From the NCBI GenBank assembly GCA_024236075.1, contig JACKLE010000001.1, positions 124,001 through 188,000 of the forward strand: 64,000 nucleotides of DNA, written 5' to 3'. This document shows, one piece after another, positions 9,855 through 18,135 of this stretch. Source of the stretch: Alphaproteobacteria bacterium (lineage in GTDB: Bacteria > Pseudomonadota > Alphaproteobacteria > JACAEB01). The position numbers and the translations under genes were made by a program. The notes beneath the pieces are model-generated. The model made no database searches. It had not been told where the DNA came from and was given only the letters and a program-made list of their open reading frames with translations. Every line of letters begins with the position of its first letter. Position 1 is the first letter of the stretch.

Positions 9855-10670
9855 ATGAGTGACTCAGGGACCATCCAGATGAGCCGTCCCACCGGCCGCG
9901 TGCCCGAAGGCGCGCCGGTCAAGATCGCCTCGCGCGACGTCAATCTCTGGTATGGCGAGAAGCAGGCGCTGTTCGGCATCGATCTCGACGTCCCGGACAA
10001 CCATGTGACCGCCCTGATCGGGCCGTCGGGCTGCGGCAAGTCGACCTTCCTGCGCTGCCTCAACCGGATGAACGACACGATCGACATCGCCCGGGTCGCG
10101 GGCGACATCCGTCTCGACGGCGAGGACATCTACGCGAAGGCCATCGACCCCGTGCAGCTTCGCGCGCGCGTCGGCATGGTGTTCCAGAAGCCCAACCCCT
10201 TCCCGAAGTCGATCTACGAAAACGTCGCCTACGGGCCTCGCATCCACGGCATCGCCACGTCGAAGAAGCAGATCGACGAGATCGTCGTCACCAGCCTGCA
10301 GAAGGCGAGCCTCTGGGAGGAGGTGAAGGACCGCCTCGACGAGCCGGGCACGGGCCTTTCGGGCGGCCAGCAGCAGCGTCTGTGCATCGCGCGGGCGATC
10401 GCCGTCAGCCCCGAGGTCATTCTCATGGACGAGCCTTGCTCCGCCCTCGATCCCATCGCCACCGACCGTATCGAGCAGCTCATCCTGGAGTTGAAGGAAA
10501 ATTACTGCATCGCCATCGTGACGCACTCGATGAGCCAGGCCGCGCGCGTCTCGCAGCGCACCGCCTTCTTCCATCTCGGCTACCTTGTGGAAGTCGGCGA
10601 CACGGCCGATATTTTTACCAATCCGCAGGACAAGCGGACGCAGGACTACATCACCGGGCGCTTCGGGTGA
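9855..10670 (+). CDS. pstB: Phosphate ABC transporter ATP-binding protein PstB
   Basis: The ATPase of the phosphate importer, also part of the PhoR signalling complex. It shows Walker A GPSGCGKST (residues 56-64), Q-loop FQKPNPFPKS, signature LSGGQQQR, Walker B VILMDEP and switch HSMSQAAR. The length of 271 residues is normal. GGGAGAG lies six bases before the ATG. It follows pstA by 36 bases and runs into phoU. Confidence 0.96.
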   Translation: MSDSGTIQMSRPTGRVPEGAPVKIASRDVNLWYGEKQALFGIDLDVPDNHVTALIGPSGCGKSTFLRCLNRMNDTIDIARVAGDIRLDGEDIYAKAIDPVQLRARVGMVFQKPNPFPKSIYENVAYGPRIHGIATSKKQIDEIVVTSLQKASLWEEVKDRLDEPGTGLSGGQQQRLCIARAIAVSPEVILMDEPCSALDPIATDRIEQLILELKENYCIAIVTHSMSQAARVSQRTAFFHLGYLVEVGDTADIFTNPQDKRTQDYITGRFG

Positions 10671-10717
10671 GCCTCGTGCCGGACCCGGCGGCGCGCTCGC
10701 GGGAGGATCTGGCAGTC

Positions 10718-11440
10718 GTGTCGCAGCCGCCGTTTCGTGCTCCGATCGCGGATCTGGAGCATCTGTCCGCGAGCATTGCGCGCATGGGAGGGCTCTGCGA
10801 GAGCCAGCTCGGCGATTCGATCGAGGCCGTCACCCGTCGCGATTCGGCGCTCGCGCAGAAGGTCATCGAGCGCGATGCGGCGATCGATGCCCTCGAGCAG
10901 GCGATCGAGGCCGATTGCGTGCGCGTGCTCGCGCTGCGCCAGCCCCTGGCGGGCGACCTGCGCGAGACCGTCGGGGCGATGAAGATCGCGGTCGATCTGG
11001 AGCGCGTCGGCGACCTCGCCAAGAACGTCGCGAAGCGCACGCTCGTCCTCAATCGCGAGGAGCCCGTGAAGCTCACCCAGGGCCTCTCGCGCATGGGCCG
11101 GCAGGCGCTGGCCCAGCTCAAGGAGGTGCTCGACGCCTATTCGAGCACGAGCCCCGAGCGCGCCCTCGCGGTATGGCGCCGCGACGACGAGATCGACGAG
11201 CTGTACAACAGCCTCTTCCGCGAGTTCCTGACCTATATGATGGAAGATCCGCGCACCATCGGCACGTGCACGCATCTCCTCTTCATCGCCAAGAATCTCG
11301 AGCGTGTCGGCGACCATGCGACAAATATTGCGGAAATTCTTTATTTCCGTCACACGGGCCGTTACATAAAGGACGCGAGGCCCAAGAGCGACGTGACGAG
11401 CCTCACGCGCTTCGATTTCGGATCGGGTGAAGAGAAATGA
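10718..11440 (+). CDS. phoU: Phosphate signalling regulator PhoU
   Basis: PhoU links the state of PstSCAB to PhoR and restrains the Pho response when phosphate is plentiful. The product has the two repeated three-helix PhoU domains with the metal-binding E/D-x3-D signatures (VDLERVGDLAKN and KNLERVGDHATN). The GTG at 10718 gives 240 residues, the family norm, with GGGAGG eleven bases before it. An alternative GTG at 10667 overlaps the pstB stop and would add 17 residues. Its end overlaps phoB (ATGA). Confidence 0.94.
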   Translation: MSQPPFRAPIADLEHLSASIARMGGLCESQLGDSIEAVTRRDSALAQKVIERDAAIDALEQAIEADCVRVLALRQPLAGDLRETVGAMKIAVDLERVGDLAKNVAKRTLVLNREEPVKLTQGLSRMGRQALAQLKEVLDAYSSTSPERALAVWRRDDEIDELYNSLFREFLTYMMEDPRTIGTCTHLLFIAKNLERVGDHATNIAEILYFRHTGRYIKDARPKSDVTSLTRFDFGSGEEK

Positions 11441-12186
11441 CACTGGCTGGCGAGAGCGCGGCTCCACCGAAAAAGGCGCGCACGGCCGCGAAGCCGCTCG
11501 TCGTCGTGGTCGAGGACGAGGCCCCGCTGACGACGCTGCTCTCCTACAATCTGGAGCGCGAGGGCTATCGCGTATCGATGGCGCGCGACGGCGAGGAGGC
11601 CCTTCTCATCGTCGACGAGGAGCGGCCCGACCTCATCCTCCTCGACTGGATGCTGCCGCAGATCTCCGGCATCGAGGTTTGCCGGCGCCTAAGGGCGCGC
11701 GCCGACACGCGCAACCTCCCCATCATCATGCTCACCGCGCGCGGCGAGGAGGCCGACCGCATTCGCGGCCTCGACACCGGCGCCGACGACTACATCACCA
11801 AGCCGTTTTCCATGACCGAGCTCTTCGCGCGCATCCGGGCGGTGATGCGGCGCATCCGGCCGGCGCTTGCCGACGACGTGGTGCGCGCCGGCGAGATCCA
11901 GCTCGACCGCGCGGCCCATCGCGTGCGCCGGGGCGGGCGCGACGTGCATCTCGGGCCGACGGAGTTCCGCCTCCTCGACCACCTGATCCAGTATCCGGGC
12001 CGCGTCTTCAGCCGCGAACAGCTTCTCGATGCCGTCTGGGGCTCGGACGTCTATGTCGAGGTGCGCACGGTCGACGTCCATATCGGGCGGCTGCGCAAGG
12101 CCCTCAACAAGAAGGGCGAGAACGATCCCATCCGCACCGTGCGCTCGGCGGGCTACGCCTTCGACGAGACCTTCGAGGCGCCCTGA
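11437..12186 (+). CDS. phoB: Phosphate-regulon response regulator PhoB
   Basis: An OmpR-family response regulator activated by PhoR and acting on Pho boxes. The receiver domain (residues 20-135) shows the acidic pocket VVEDE, the phosphorylation site in LLDWMLPQ, TA in IIMLTARG and the conserved Lys in YITKPFS. The winged-helix domain (150-245) carries FRLLDHLIQYPGRVFSREQL and RTVDVHIGRLRKAL. An extra basic N-terminus of about 20 residues precedes the receiver domain. It closes the pst operon. Confidence 0.95.
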   Translation: MTLAGESAAPPKKARTAAKPLVVVVEDEAPLTTLLSYNLEREGYRVSMARDGEEALLIVDEERPDLILLDWMLPQISGIEVCRRLRARADTRNLPIIMLTARGEEADRIRGLDTGADDYITKPFSMTELFARIRAVMRRIRPALADDVVRAGEIQLDRAAHRVRRGGRDVHLGPTEFRLLDHLIQYPGRVFSREQLLDAVWGSDVYVEVRTVDVHIGRLRKALNKKGENDPIRTVRSAGYAFDETFEAP

Positions 12187-12195
12187 CGCGACCTT

Positions 12196-12639
12196 TCAGC
12201 TCACCAGTCTCTTGCGCAGGCGGCGGTTCTGGGTCGGCTGATAGGCGAGCTGCTTGTGCGCCTCGCAATAGGGATGGCCGTCGGCCGCCTTGCGTCCGCA
12301 GAAGCGGAACTCGTCGCTTGCCGGATCGCCGATGGGCCATTTGCACATGCGGTCGGAGACCGTCATCACCGTGACGAACTCGCCGTTCTCGAGCCGCAGC
12401 GGCTCCTCGACGAAAATGGGCCTCACCGGCACGGGCTTGGCGATGGGCTTGGCCACCGTCACGCGGCGCGGACGCTCCGAGCGCGTCGCGGTCGCGCGGC
12501 CCGAAAGGCCGAGGCGGTGGACCTTGCCGATCACCGCATTGCGTGTCACACCACCCATGGTCCGCGCGATCTGGCTCGCGCTGAGGCCTTCCTGCCAGAG
12601 CTTTTTCAGGAGCTCGACGCGCTCATCTGTCCACGACAT
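12196..12639 (-). CDS. gcrA: Cell-cycle transcriptional regulator GcrA
   Basis: GcrA is an alphaproteobacterial sigma-70 cofactor that activates promoters carrying CcrM-methylated GANTC sites. The 147-residue product starts with the diagnostic helix-turn-helix MSWTDERVELLKKLWQEGLS, then SQIARTMGGVTRNAVIGKVH. It ends with the sigma-binding region CKWPIGDP, FCGRKAADGHPYCEAHKQLAY. The ATG at 12639 has AAGGGG eight bases upstream; an in-frame upstream ATG at 12690 is less likely. It is convergent with phoB. Confidence 0.96.
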   Translation of the reverse strand: MSWTDERVELLKKLWQEGLSASQIARTMGGVTRNAVIGKVHRLGLSGRATATRSERPRRVTVAKPIAKPVPVRPIFVEEPLRLENGEFVTVMTVSDRMCKWPIGDPASDEFRFCGRKAADGHPYCEAHKQLAYQPTQNRRLRKRLVS

Positions 12640-12680
12640 GGCTCTACCCCTTTTATGATCCGTGCGCAGGCGGGCAGCTG

Positions 12681-12779
12681 TTACCCACATTTAGTGCTGC
12701 ATGCCGACTGTCTCGCTACATATCGTTATACAAGAGCGAGTCGTGCACAAGATCTATGGGACCGGTTTTCTGTGGAATC
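12681..12779. promoter_or_regulatory. Putative gcrA control region (DnaA-like box and two GANTC sites)
   Basis: Upstream of gcrA are a DnaA-box-like TTACCCACA at 12681-12689 (one mismatch to TTATNCACA) and GANTC methylation sites GAGTC at 12738-12742 and GAATC at 12775-12779. Between them is an AT-rich patch (TATCGTTATAC). DnaA and methylation control of gcrA is known in Caulobacter. Use of these copies is inferred. Confidence 0.4.
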
Positions 12780-12899
12780 ACGATATTGGGGGCGCGCCCG
12801 CCGCTCATGGGTGACCCGCGCCGCGCGGCCTTGGTGCCGCGCGGCCGCGCGCGCTAGGTTGCGCGCCGAACGGCGAACCCTTGGAGCGAGGGCCTGTGC

Positions 12900-13736
12900 A
12901 TGAGCGAGCTCGACCTGGCGGCGGCGCCCGCGCGGCCCTTTCCGAAGGCGGGCGAGCGGCGCTTCGGCCGCGTCAACACGCTCGGGGTTTGGACGCTCTA
13001 TCGAAAGGAGGTCCAGCGCTTCACCAAGATCAGCGTTCAGACGATCCTCGCGCCCATGCTGAACGCGGTCCTGTTCCTCGCGATCTTCAAGCTCGCGCTC
13101 GGCGGCACGCGCAATCCCGTCCACGGCGTCGCATTCGCCGATTTTCTCGCCCCCGGGCTCGTGATGGCGGCGATCCTGCAGAACGCCTTCGCGAACTCGT
13201 CCTCCTCGCTCCTCGGCGCCAAGGTCCAGGGAAACTACGTCGATTTCCTCATGCCGCCGCTCTCGCCTCTCGAGCTGTCGTTCTGCTTCGTCATGGGCGG
13301 GGCGACGCGCGGGATCGTCGTCGCGCTCGCGGCCGGCCTCGCCATGGTGCCCTTCACCCAATTCCACATCACCCATCTCTGGGCGGTGCTCTTCTTCGCG
13401 GCGGCGGGCTCGACGCTTCTCTCGGTCATCGGCGTCATCGCCGGGATCTGGGCCGAGAAGTTCGATCACATGGCGACGGTGCAGAACTTCATCATCCTGC
13501 CGCTCTCGCTCCTTTCGGGAACCTTCTACTCGGTCGATCAGGCGCTCACGGGCGCCTGGCGCGCGGCGAGCCACCTCAACCCCTTCTTCTATCTCATCGA
13601 CGGCTTCCGCTACGGCTTCATCGGCGCGGCCGACAGCGACCTCGGGGTGGGCGTCGCCGTCGCGCTCGGCCTCATCGCGGCGCTCTGGTGGATCGCCTAT
13701 CGCCTGCTGAAATCGGGTTACCGCCTCAAGGCTTAG
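12900..13736 (+). CDS. ABC-2 type transporter permease (YadH/NodJ family)
   Basis: The 278-residue protein has a cytoplasmic N-terminus (about 50 residues), then six hydrophobic helices in the ABC-2 arrangement. It contains the typical LAPGLVMAAILQNAF and LSGTFYSVDQ stretches and the HLNPFFYLIDGFRYGF motif near the end. Such permeases export polysaccharide, lipid or drug substrates with a separate ATPase. No ATPase gene is adjacent, so the partner must be elsewhere. A terminator follows. Confidence 0.88.
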   Translation: MSELDLAAAPARPFPKAGERRFGRVNTLGVWTLYRKEVQRFTKISVQTILAPMLNAVLFLAIFKLALGGTRNPVHGVAFADFLAPGLVMAAILQNAFANSSSSLLGAKVQGNYVDFLMPPLSPLELSFCFVMGGATRGIVVALAAGLAMVPFTQFHITHLWAVLFFAAAGSTLLSVIGVIAGIWAEKFDHMATVQNFIILPLSLLSGTFYSVDQALTGAWRAASHLNPFFYLIDGFRYGFIGAADSDLGVGVAVALGLIAALWWIAYRLLKSGYRLKA

Positions 13737-13791
13737 CCGGGCCGGGCTCCGAATTGACGCGCGCAGGCCTTCCAAGGAATACTTGACTTGT

Positions 13792-13815
13792 GGCCGCCGG
13801 TGACGTCCGGCGGCC
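13792..13815 (+). terminator. Intrinsic terminator after the ABC-2 permease
   Basis: GGCCGCCGG and CCGGCGGCC form a perfect nine-base-pair stem around TGACGT, followed by TTCGTTTTCT. It separates the permease from argD. Confidence 0.75.
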
Positions 13816-13899
13816 TTCGTTTTCTCCATGCCATGCCCCGCTTGGGCTCCCGGGGCGGCCGATGGGACCGATGGAGCCCTTGCTGCGAAGGCGTCAGCC

Positions 13900-15129
13900 A
13901 TGAGCGCAAGACTGACCCGCGCGGATGGCCCGGCGGCGGGCGACCACCTTTTGCCGACCTACAAGCGGCGGGACGTCGTCTTCGCGCGCGGGGAGGGCGC
14001 CTGGCTCGAGGCGACCGACGGGCGGCGTTTCCTCGATTTCGGCTCGGGCGTCGCTGTGAACGCCCTCGGCCATGCCCATCCGCGCCTCGTCGCGACGTTG
14101 ACGGCGCAGGCGGGGGCGCTCTGGCACGTCTCGAACCTCTTCCGCATCGACGGCCAGGAGCGCCTCGCCGAGCGCCTCTGCGCCGCGAGCTTCGCCGACC
14201 GGGTCTTTTTCGCCAATTCCGGCGCCGAGGCCATGGAATGCGCCATCAAGATGGCGCGCCGCTACCATTGGGCGGCCGGCGCGCCCGAGCGCACGCGCCT
14301 CATCACCTTCGAGGGCGCCTTTCACGGCCGGACGCTGGCGACGCTCGCGGCCGGCGGCCAGGCCAAATATCTCGAAGGCTTCGGCGAGCCCGTCTCCGGG
14401 TTCGACCAGGTGCCCTTCGGCAACCTCTCCGCCGTCGAGGCCGCCATCGGGCCGCAGACCGCCGGAATCCTCGTCGAGCCGATCCAGGGGGAGGGCGGCG
14501 TGCGGGTGCTTCCCGGCGAGGCGCTGCGGGCCCTGCGCGCGCTCTGCGACGAGCACGGGCTCCTTCTCGTCCTCGACGAGGTGCAGACCGGCATGGGCCG
14601 CACGGGACGGCTCTTCGCCCATGAGCGCGCGGGCATCGCGCCGGACGTCATGGCCCTCGCAAAGGCCCTGGGCGCCGGCTTTCCCATCGGGGCGTGCCTC
14701 GCCACCGAGCGCGCGGCCCGCGCCATGACGCTCGGCAGCCACGGCTCGACCTTCGGGGGCAATCCGCTCGCCATGGCCGTCGGCAACGCCGTCCTCGACG
14801 TCGTTCTGGAGCCGGGCTTCCTCGCGCGCGTCGAGGAGATGTCGAGCCGGCTCCGCCAGGGCCTCGCCCAGCTCAAGGATGCCTTCGGCGACCTCGTGGA
14901 GGAGGTGCGCGGCGAGGGCCTGCTTCTCGGGCTCAAGACGCGCGTCGCGAACACCGATCTCGTCGATGCCGCCTTCGCCGAGGGTCTCATTGTCATAGGC
15001 GCGGGCGACAATGTCGTGCGCGTGCTGCCGCCGCTCATCGTCGCGGAGGGCGAGGCGAGCGAAGGGCTCGCCCGGCTCGAGGCCGCTCTCGGACGCCTGC
15101 GCGCGGCACGGCGGGAGGATCGTCCATGA
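13900..15129 (+). CDS. argD: Acetylornithine aminotransferase ArgD
   Basis: A class III PLP aminotransferase that converts N-acetylglutamate semialdehyde to N-acetylornithine in arginine synthesis. Diagnostic segments are the entry motif FLDFGSGVAVNALGHAHP, NSGAEAMECAIKMARRYH, HGRTLATLAA, LVLDEVQTGMGRTG and the PLP lysine in ALAKALGAGFPIGA. The ATG at 13900 gives 409 residues, close to the family norm. The stop overlaps argF, the usual Hyphomicrobiales order argD-argF-hslO. Confidence 0.95.
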   Translation: MSARLTRADGPAAGDHLLPTYKRRDVVFARGEGAWLEATDGRRFLDFGSGVAVNALGHAHPRLVATLTAQAGALWHVSNLFRIDGQERLAERLCAASFADRVFFANSGAEAMECAIKMARRYHWAAGAPERTRLITFEGAFHGRTLATLAAGGQAKYLEGFGEPVSGFDQVPFGNLSAVEAAIGPQTAGILVEPIQGEGGVRVLPGEALRALRALCDEHGLLLVLDEVQTGMGRTGRLFAHERAGIAPDVMALAKALGAGFPIGACLATERAARAMTLGSHGSTFGGNPLAMAVGNAVLDVVLEPGFLARVEEMSSRLRQGLAQLKDAFGDLVEEVRGEGLLLGLKTRVANTDLVDAAFAEGLIVIGAGDNVVRVLPPLIVAEGEASEGLARLEAALGRLRAARREDRP

Positions 15130-16082
15130 GGGCCGGGGCCCAAGCCAGGAGCGCGCCGCCGGGAGTGCGCCATTTCCTCGACCTGTCGGAATTCGACGGG
15201 CCGACTCTGCGGCGCATCCTCGAGGCGTCGCGGACGATGAAGGCAAAGCGCGCCGGGCTGCCGAAGGGCGCGGCGGACGCCCATGCGCCGCTCGCGGGGC
15301 GCCTCCTCGCGCTCATCTTCGAGAAGCCTTCGACGCGCACGCGGGTCTCGTTCGACGTGGCGATGCGCCAGCTCGGCGGCCAGACCGTGTTTCTCACCGG
15401 CGACGAGCTGCAGCTCGGCCGGGGCGAGACCATCGCCGACACGGCGCGCGTGCTCTCACGCTACGTCGACGCCATCATGATCCGGACCCTCGATCACGAC
15501 GCGCTTCTCGAGCTAGCGGCCCATGCGAGCGTGCCCGTCGTGAACGGCCTCACGCGCCGCTCCCATCCCTGCCAGCTCATGGCGGACATCCTCACCTTCG
15601 AGGAGCATCGCGGACCCATCCGTGGGCGCACGGTCGCCTGGTCGGGCGACGGCAACAATGTCGCCTCGTCCTGGATCCACGCGGCGGTGCGCTTCGACTT
15701 CACGCTGCGTCTCGCCTGTCCGGAGGGGCATGGTCCGCGAACGGATCTCATCGCCTGGGCTCGGCGCGAGGGCGGCCGGATCGTCACGACGCTGGATCCT
15801 CTCGAGGCCGTCGCGGGCGCGGATTGCGTCGTCACCGACACCTGGGTGTCGATGGGCGACGAGGACGCGGAAGCGCGCCAGCTTCGCCTGGCGCCCTACC
15901 GGGTCGATTCGCGCCTCATGAAGGCGGCCGACCCGAAGGCGGTCTTCATGCATTGCCTTCCGGCCCACCGGGGCGAGGAGGTGACCGACGAGGTCATAGA
16001 CGGACCGCAGTCCGTGGTCTGGGACGAGGCGGAGAACCGGCTGCACGCGCAGAAGGGCATTCTCGCCTGGTGCCTCGGCTGA
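15126..16082 (+). CDS. argF: Ornithine carbamoyltransferase ArgF
   Basis: Makes citrulline from ornithine and carbamoyl phosphate. The protein (318 residues) has the carbamoyl-phosphate loop EKPSTRTRVSF (around residues 66-76), the HPCQLMADI motif, the ornithine-side DTWVSMGDE and HCLPAHRG. Its ATG overlaps the argD stop and GGAGGATCG precedes it, supporting coupling. hslO follows after four bases. Confidence 0.96.
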   Translation: MRAGAQARSAPPGVRHFLDLSEFDGPTLRRILEASRTMKAKRAGLPKGAADAHAPLAGRLLALIFEKPSTRTRVSFDVAMRQLGGQTVFLTGDELQLGRGETIADTARVLSRYVDAIMIRTLDHDALLELAAHASVPVVNGLTRRSHPCQLMADILTFEEHRGPIRGRTVAWSGDGNNVASSWIHAAVRFDFTLRLACPEGHGPRTDLIAWARREGGRIVTTLDPLEAVAGADCVVTDTWVSMGDEDAEARQLRLAPYRVDSRLMKAADPKAVFMHCLPAHRGEEVTDEVIDGPQSVVWDEAENRLHAQKGILAWCLG

Positions 16083-16086
16083 GGCG

Positions 16087-17064
16087 ATGGCCGAGGATAC
16101 CGGCCTGACCTTCGCCGTGCCGGCCGACGACGTGCTGCTGCGCTTCGCCGTCGAGGGGGCGGACGTGCAGGGGCGGCTGGTGCGCCTCGGGCCGCTCGCG
16201 GACGCGATCCTGAGCTCCCACCCCTATCCCGAGCCGGTCGCGCGTCTTCTCGGCGAGGGGCTCGTCATCGCCGCCATGCTCGGCGCCGCGCTCAAATTCG
16301 AGGGCGACCTCATCCTCCAGGCGCGGGGCGACGGGCCGGTTCCGCTTCTCGTGGCGAGCTACCGCGCGGGCGGCCTTCTGCGCGGCTATGCGGATGTGCG
16401 CGCGGGAGCCGAGATCGCGCCCGACGCCGGCCTGTCGAGGCTCATGGGAAAAGGGCACTTCGCCATCACCATCGACCCGGGCGGCGAGATGAACCGCTAT
16501 CAGGGCCTCGTCGCGCTCGAAGGCGAGAGCCTCGTCGACTGCGCGGACGCCTATTTCCAGCAGTCCGAGCAGATCGCGACCGCGATCACCGTGCTCGTCG
16601 GCTCGCGCGTCTTGCGGGAGGAAGGAGTCGCGCGCGAGCGCCGGCAGGCCGCGGGCCTCATGATCCAGCATCTCGCCGCGGAAGGAGGGCGGCTCGACGA
16701 TGCGGAGCGCGAGGCGCGCGTCGCGGCGCGTGCCGAGCGGGCGCTCACCTCGTCCGGCGAGGATGTCGAGGAGGCCTGGCGGCGCGCGCGCATCCTTCTC
16801 GCGACCGTCGAGCCGAGCGAGCTGCTCGACCCCGACGTGCCGCCGACCGAGGTCTTGCGACGCCTCTACGCCGAGGACGGCGTCAGGGTCTTCGAGCCGA
16901 CGCCGCTCGCACGCGACTGCCGGTGTACGGATGCGCGAATCCGCGCCATTCTCTCCGCCTACGGTGAAGCCGAGCTCGCGGACATGGTCGAGGACGGCGC
17001 CATTGCGGTGACCTGCGCCTACTGCAACCTTACCTTCCGCATACGTCCGGAAGAGCTGGGCTGA
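16087..17064 (+). CDS. hslO: Redox-regulated chaperone Hsp33
   Basis: Hsp33 is a cytoplasmic holdase switched on by oxidative unfolding of its zinc domain. The 325-residue product has the N-terminal HSP33 core and the C-terminal zinc centre with CRC (near residue 279) and CAYC (near residue 314), so all four zinc cysteines are present. It sits four bases after argF, as in other Hyphomicrobiales. Confidence 0.94.
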   Translation: MAEDTGLTFAVPADDVLLRFAVEGADVQGRLVRLGPLADAILSSHPYPEPVARLLGEGLVIAAMLGAALKFEGDLILQARGDGPVPLLVASYRAGGLLRGYADVRAGAEIAPDAGLSRLMGKGHFAITIDPGGEMNRYQGLVALEGESLVDCADAYFQQSEQIATAITVLVGSRVLREEGVARERRQAAGLMIQHLAAEGGRLDDAEREARVAARAERALTSSGEDVEEAWRRARILLATVEPSELLDPDVPPTEVLRRLYAEDGVRVFEPTPLARDCRCTDARIRAILSAYGEAELADMVEDGAIAVTCAYCNLTFRIRPEELG

Positions 17065-17136
17065 GTCCCCTGCCTCAAATTGGCCGCTTCCTGCGGACCA
17101 TGCTCGATCCGCCGCAGCCGACCCAAGGGAGCCAAC

Positions 17137-17721
17137 ATGGCAATCGCGCGCTTCGCCCTTTTCATCGCTCCGCTTGCAATGGCCGCGCTCGCGGCCTGCG
17201 CGAGCGCGCCGGCATCGACCGATGTCAGCTTCGCGCCCGTGAAGCCGATGTCCGTCCGGGCCTCGAGCATCGAGGTGCAGAAGGCGCCCGGAGCGGAGTC
17301 CCCCAGCGCGACGCTCGACTTCACGCCGCCGGTCGCGCTCGTCGACCTGCCGCAGGACTGGGCGAAAGCCCGCCTCTCCGCCGTAGGGGGCCCGGGCAAG
17401 GTGACGATCCTCATCACCGAGGCGCGCGTCGAGGACCGTCCCCTGCCGCACAAGCAGGGTCTTTCGGGGCTCTTCAGCTTCGAGCCGACCGAGGAGTTCG
17501 AGGCGCGCCTCGCCGTGCGCGTGACCTTCCAGGACGGCGACGGCTTCGCCGCGGCGTCCGCGAGCGTCAAGGCCTCCGCGACAGTGCCCGAGCATTCCTC
17601 GAACGCGGAGCGCCAGGCCATCTACGCAAAGCTCATGCAGGACGTCGCGGAGGCGCTCGACCGGGAGCTGAGCGGACAGGTCCGCGACCATTTCCCCTAT
17701 CGGGCCTTCGCCGCGCCGTGA
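17137..17721 (+). CDS. Putative lipoprotein of unknown function
   Basis: The ATG at 17137 has AAGGGAG eight bases upstream. The 194-residue product starts with a lipoprotein signal peptide (MAIARFALFIAPLAMAAL, then AAC as lipobox with the Cys at about residue 21). The rest is soluble, with a beta-rich middle and an amphipathic C-terminal helix (ERQAIYAKLMQDVAEALDREL). I do not recognise a family. Being 72 bases behind hslO it may be co-transcribed with the arg genes. Confidence 0.75.
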   Translation: MAIARFALFIAPLAMAALAACASAPASTDVSFAPVKPMSVRASSIEVQKAPGAESPSATLDFTPPVALVDLPQDWAKARLSAVGGPGKVTILITEARVEDRPLPHKQGLSGLFSFEPTEEFEARLAVRVTFQDGDGFAAASASVKASATVPEHSSNAERQAIYAKLMQDVAEALDRELSGQVRDHFPYRAFAAP

Positions 17722-17844
17722 TCGGCGAGTGATCGCCGGGCACCAAATCGCGCCCCGCGCGCAGAGGCGCGCAATGTGCTAAAACGGCTCGGCAGGCGGC
17801 CGAGCGCCGGTCGTCGAACCTTGGCCGAAAAGTGGGGTGTTGCC

Positions 17845-18135
17845 ATGGGAAGCGTCGGTCTTGCCACCCTGAACATCTTTCTCTCCCTGGTGCTGGGAGC
17901 CATAGCGCTCGTCTTCGTGAGCATCCAGTTTCCGGACCTCTTCTCGACGATCCTCGACGGCGCGGCGTGGGTCGAGGACCAGCTCGGCCATACGGGCCTC
18001 AAGACCCAGTACAATAACTGGGTGCGCTTCCTCATCGGGGACGAGCAGCTCACCTTCATGTTCTTCACGATCGCGATGCGCCTGCTGCTCGCGCTGATCG
18101 TGTCGGGCGTCAAGGCCCTGGTCGCCCGCGGCTAG
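17845..18135 (+). CDS. Small membrane protein of unknown function
   Basis: A 96-residue product starting at ATG 17845. There are two hydrophobic segments (residues 4-28 and about 72-92), separated by a polar loop with WVEDQLGHTGLKTQYNNW. This is a helical hairpin typical of small inner-membrane proteins. No family is recognised. Its stop overlaps the argE stop on the other strand (shared CTAG). Confidence 0.65.
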   Translation: MGSVGLATLNIFLSLVLGAIALVFVSIQFPDLFSTILDGAAWVEDQLGHTGLKTQYNNWVRFLIGDEQLTFMFFTIAMRLLLALIVSGVKALVARG

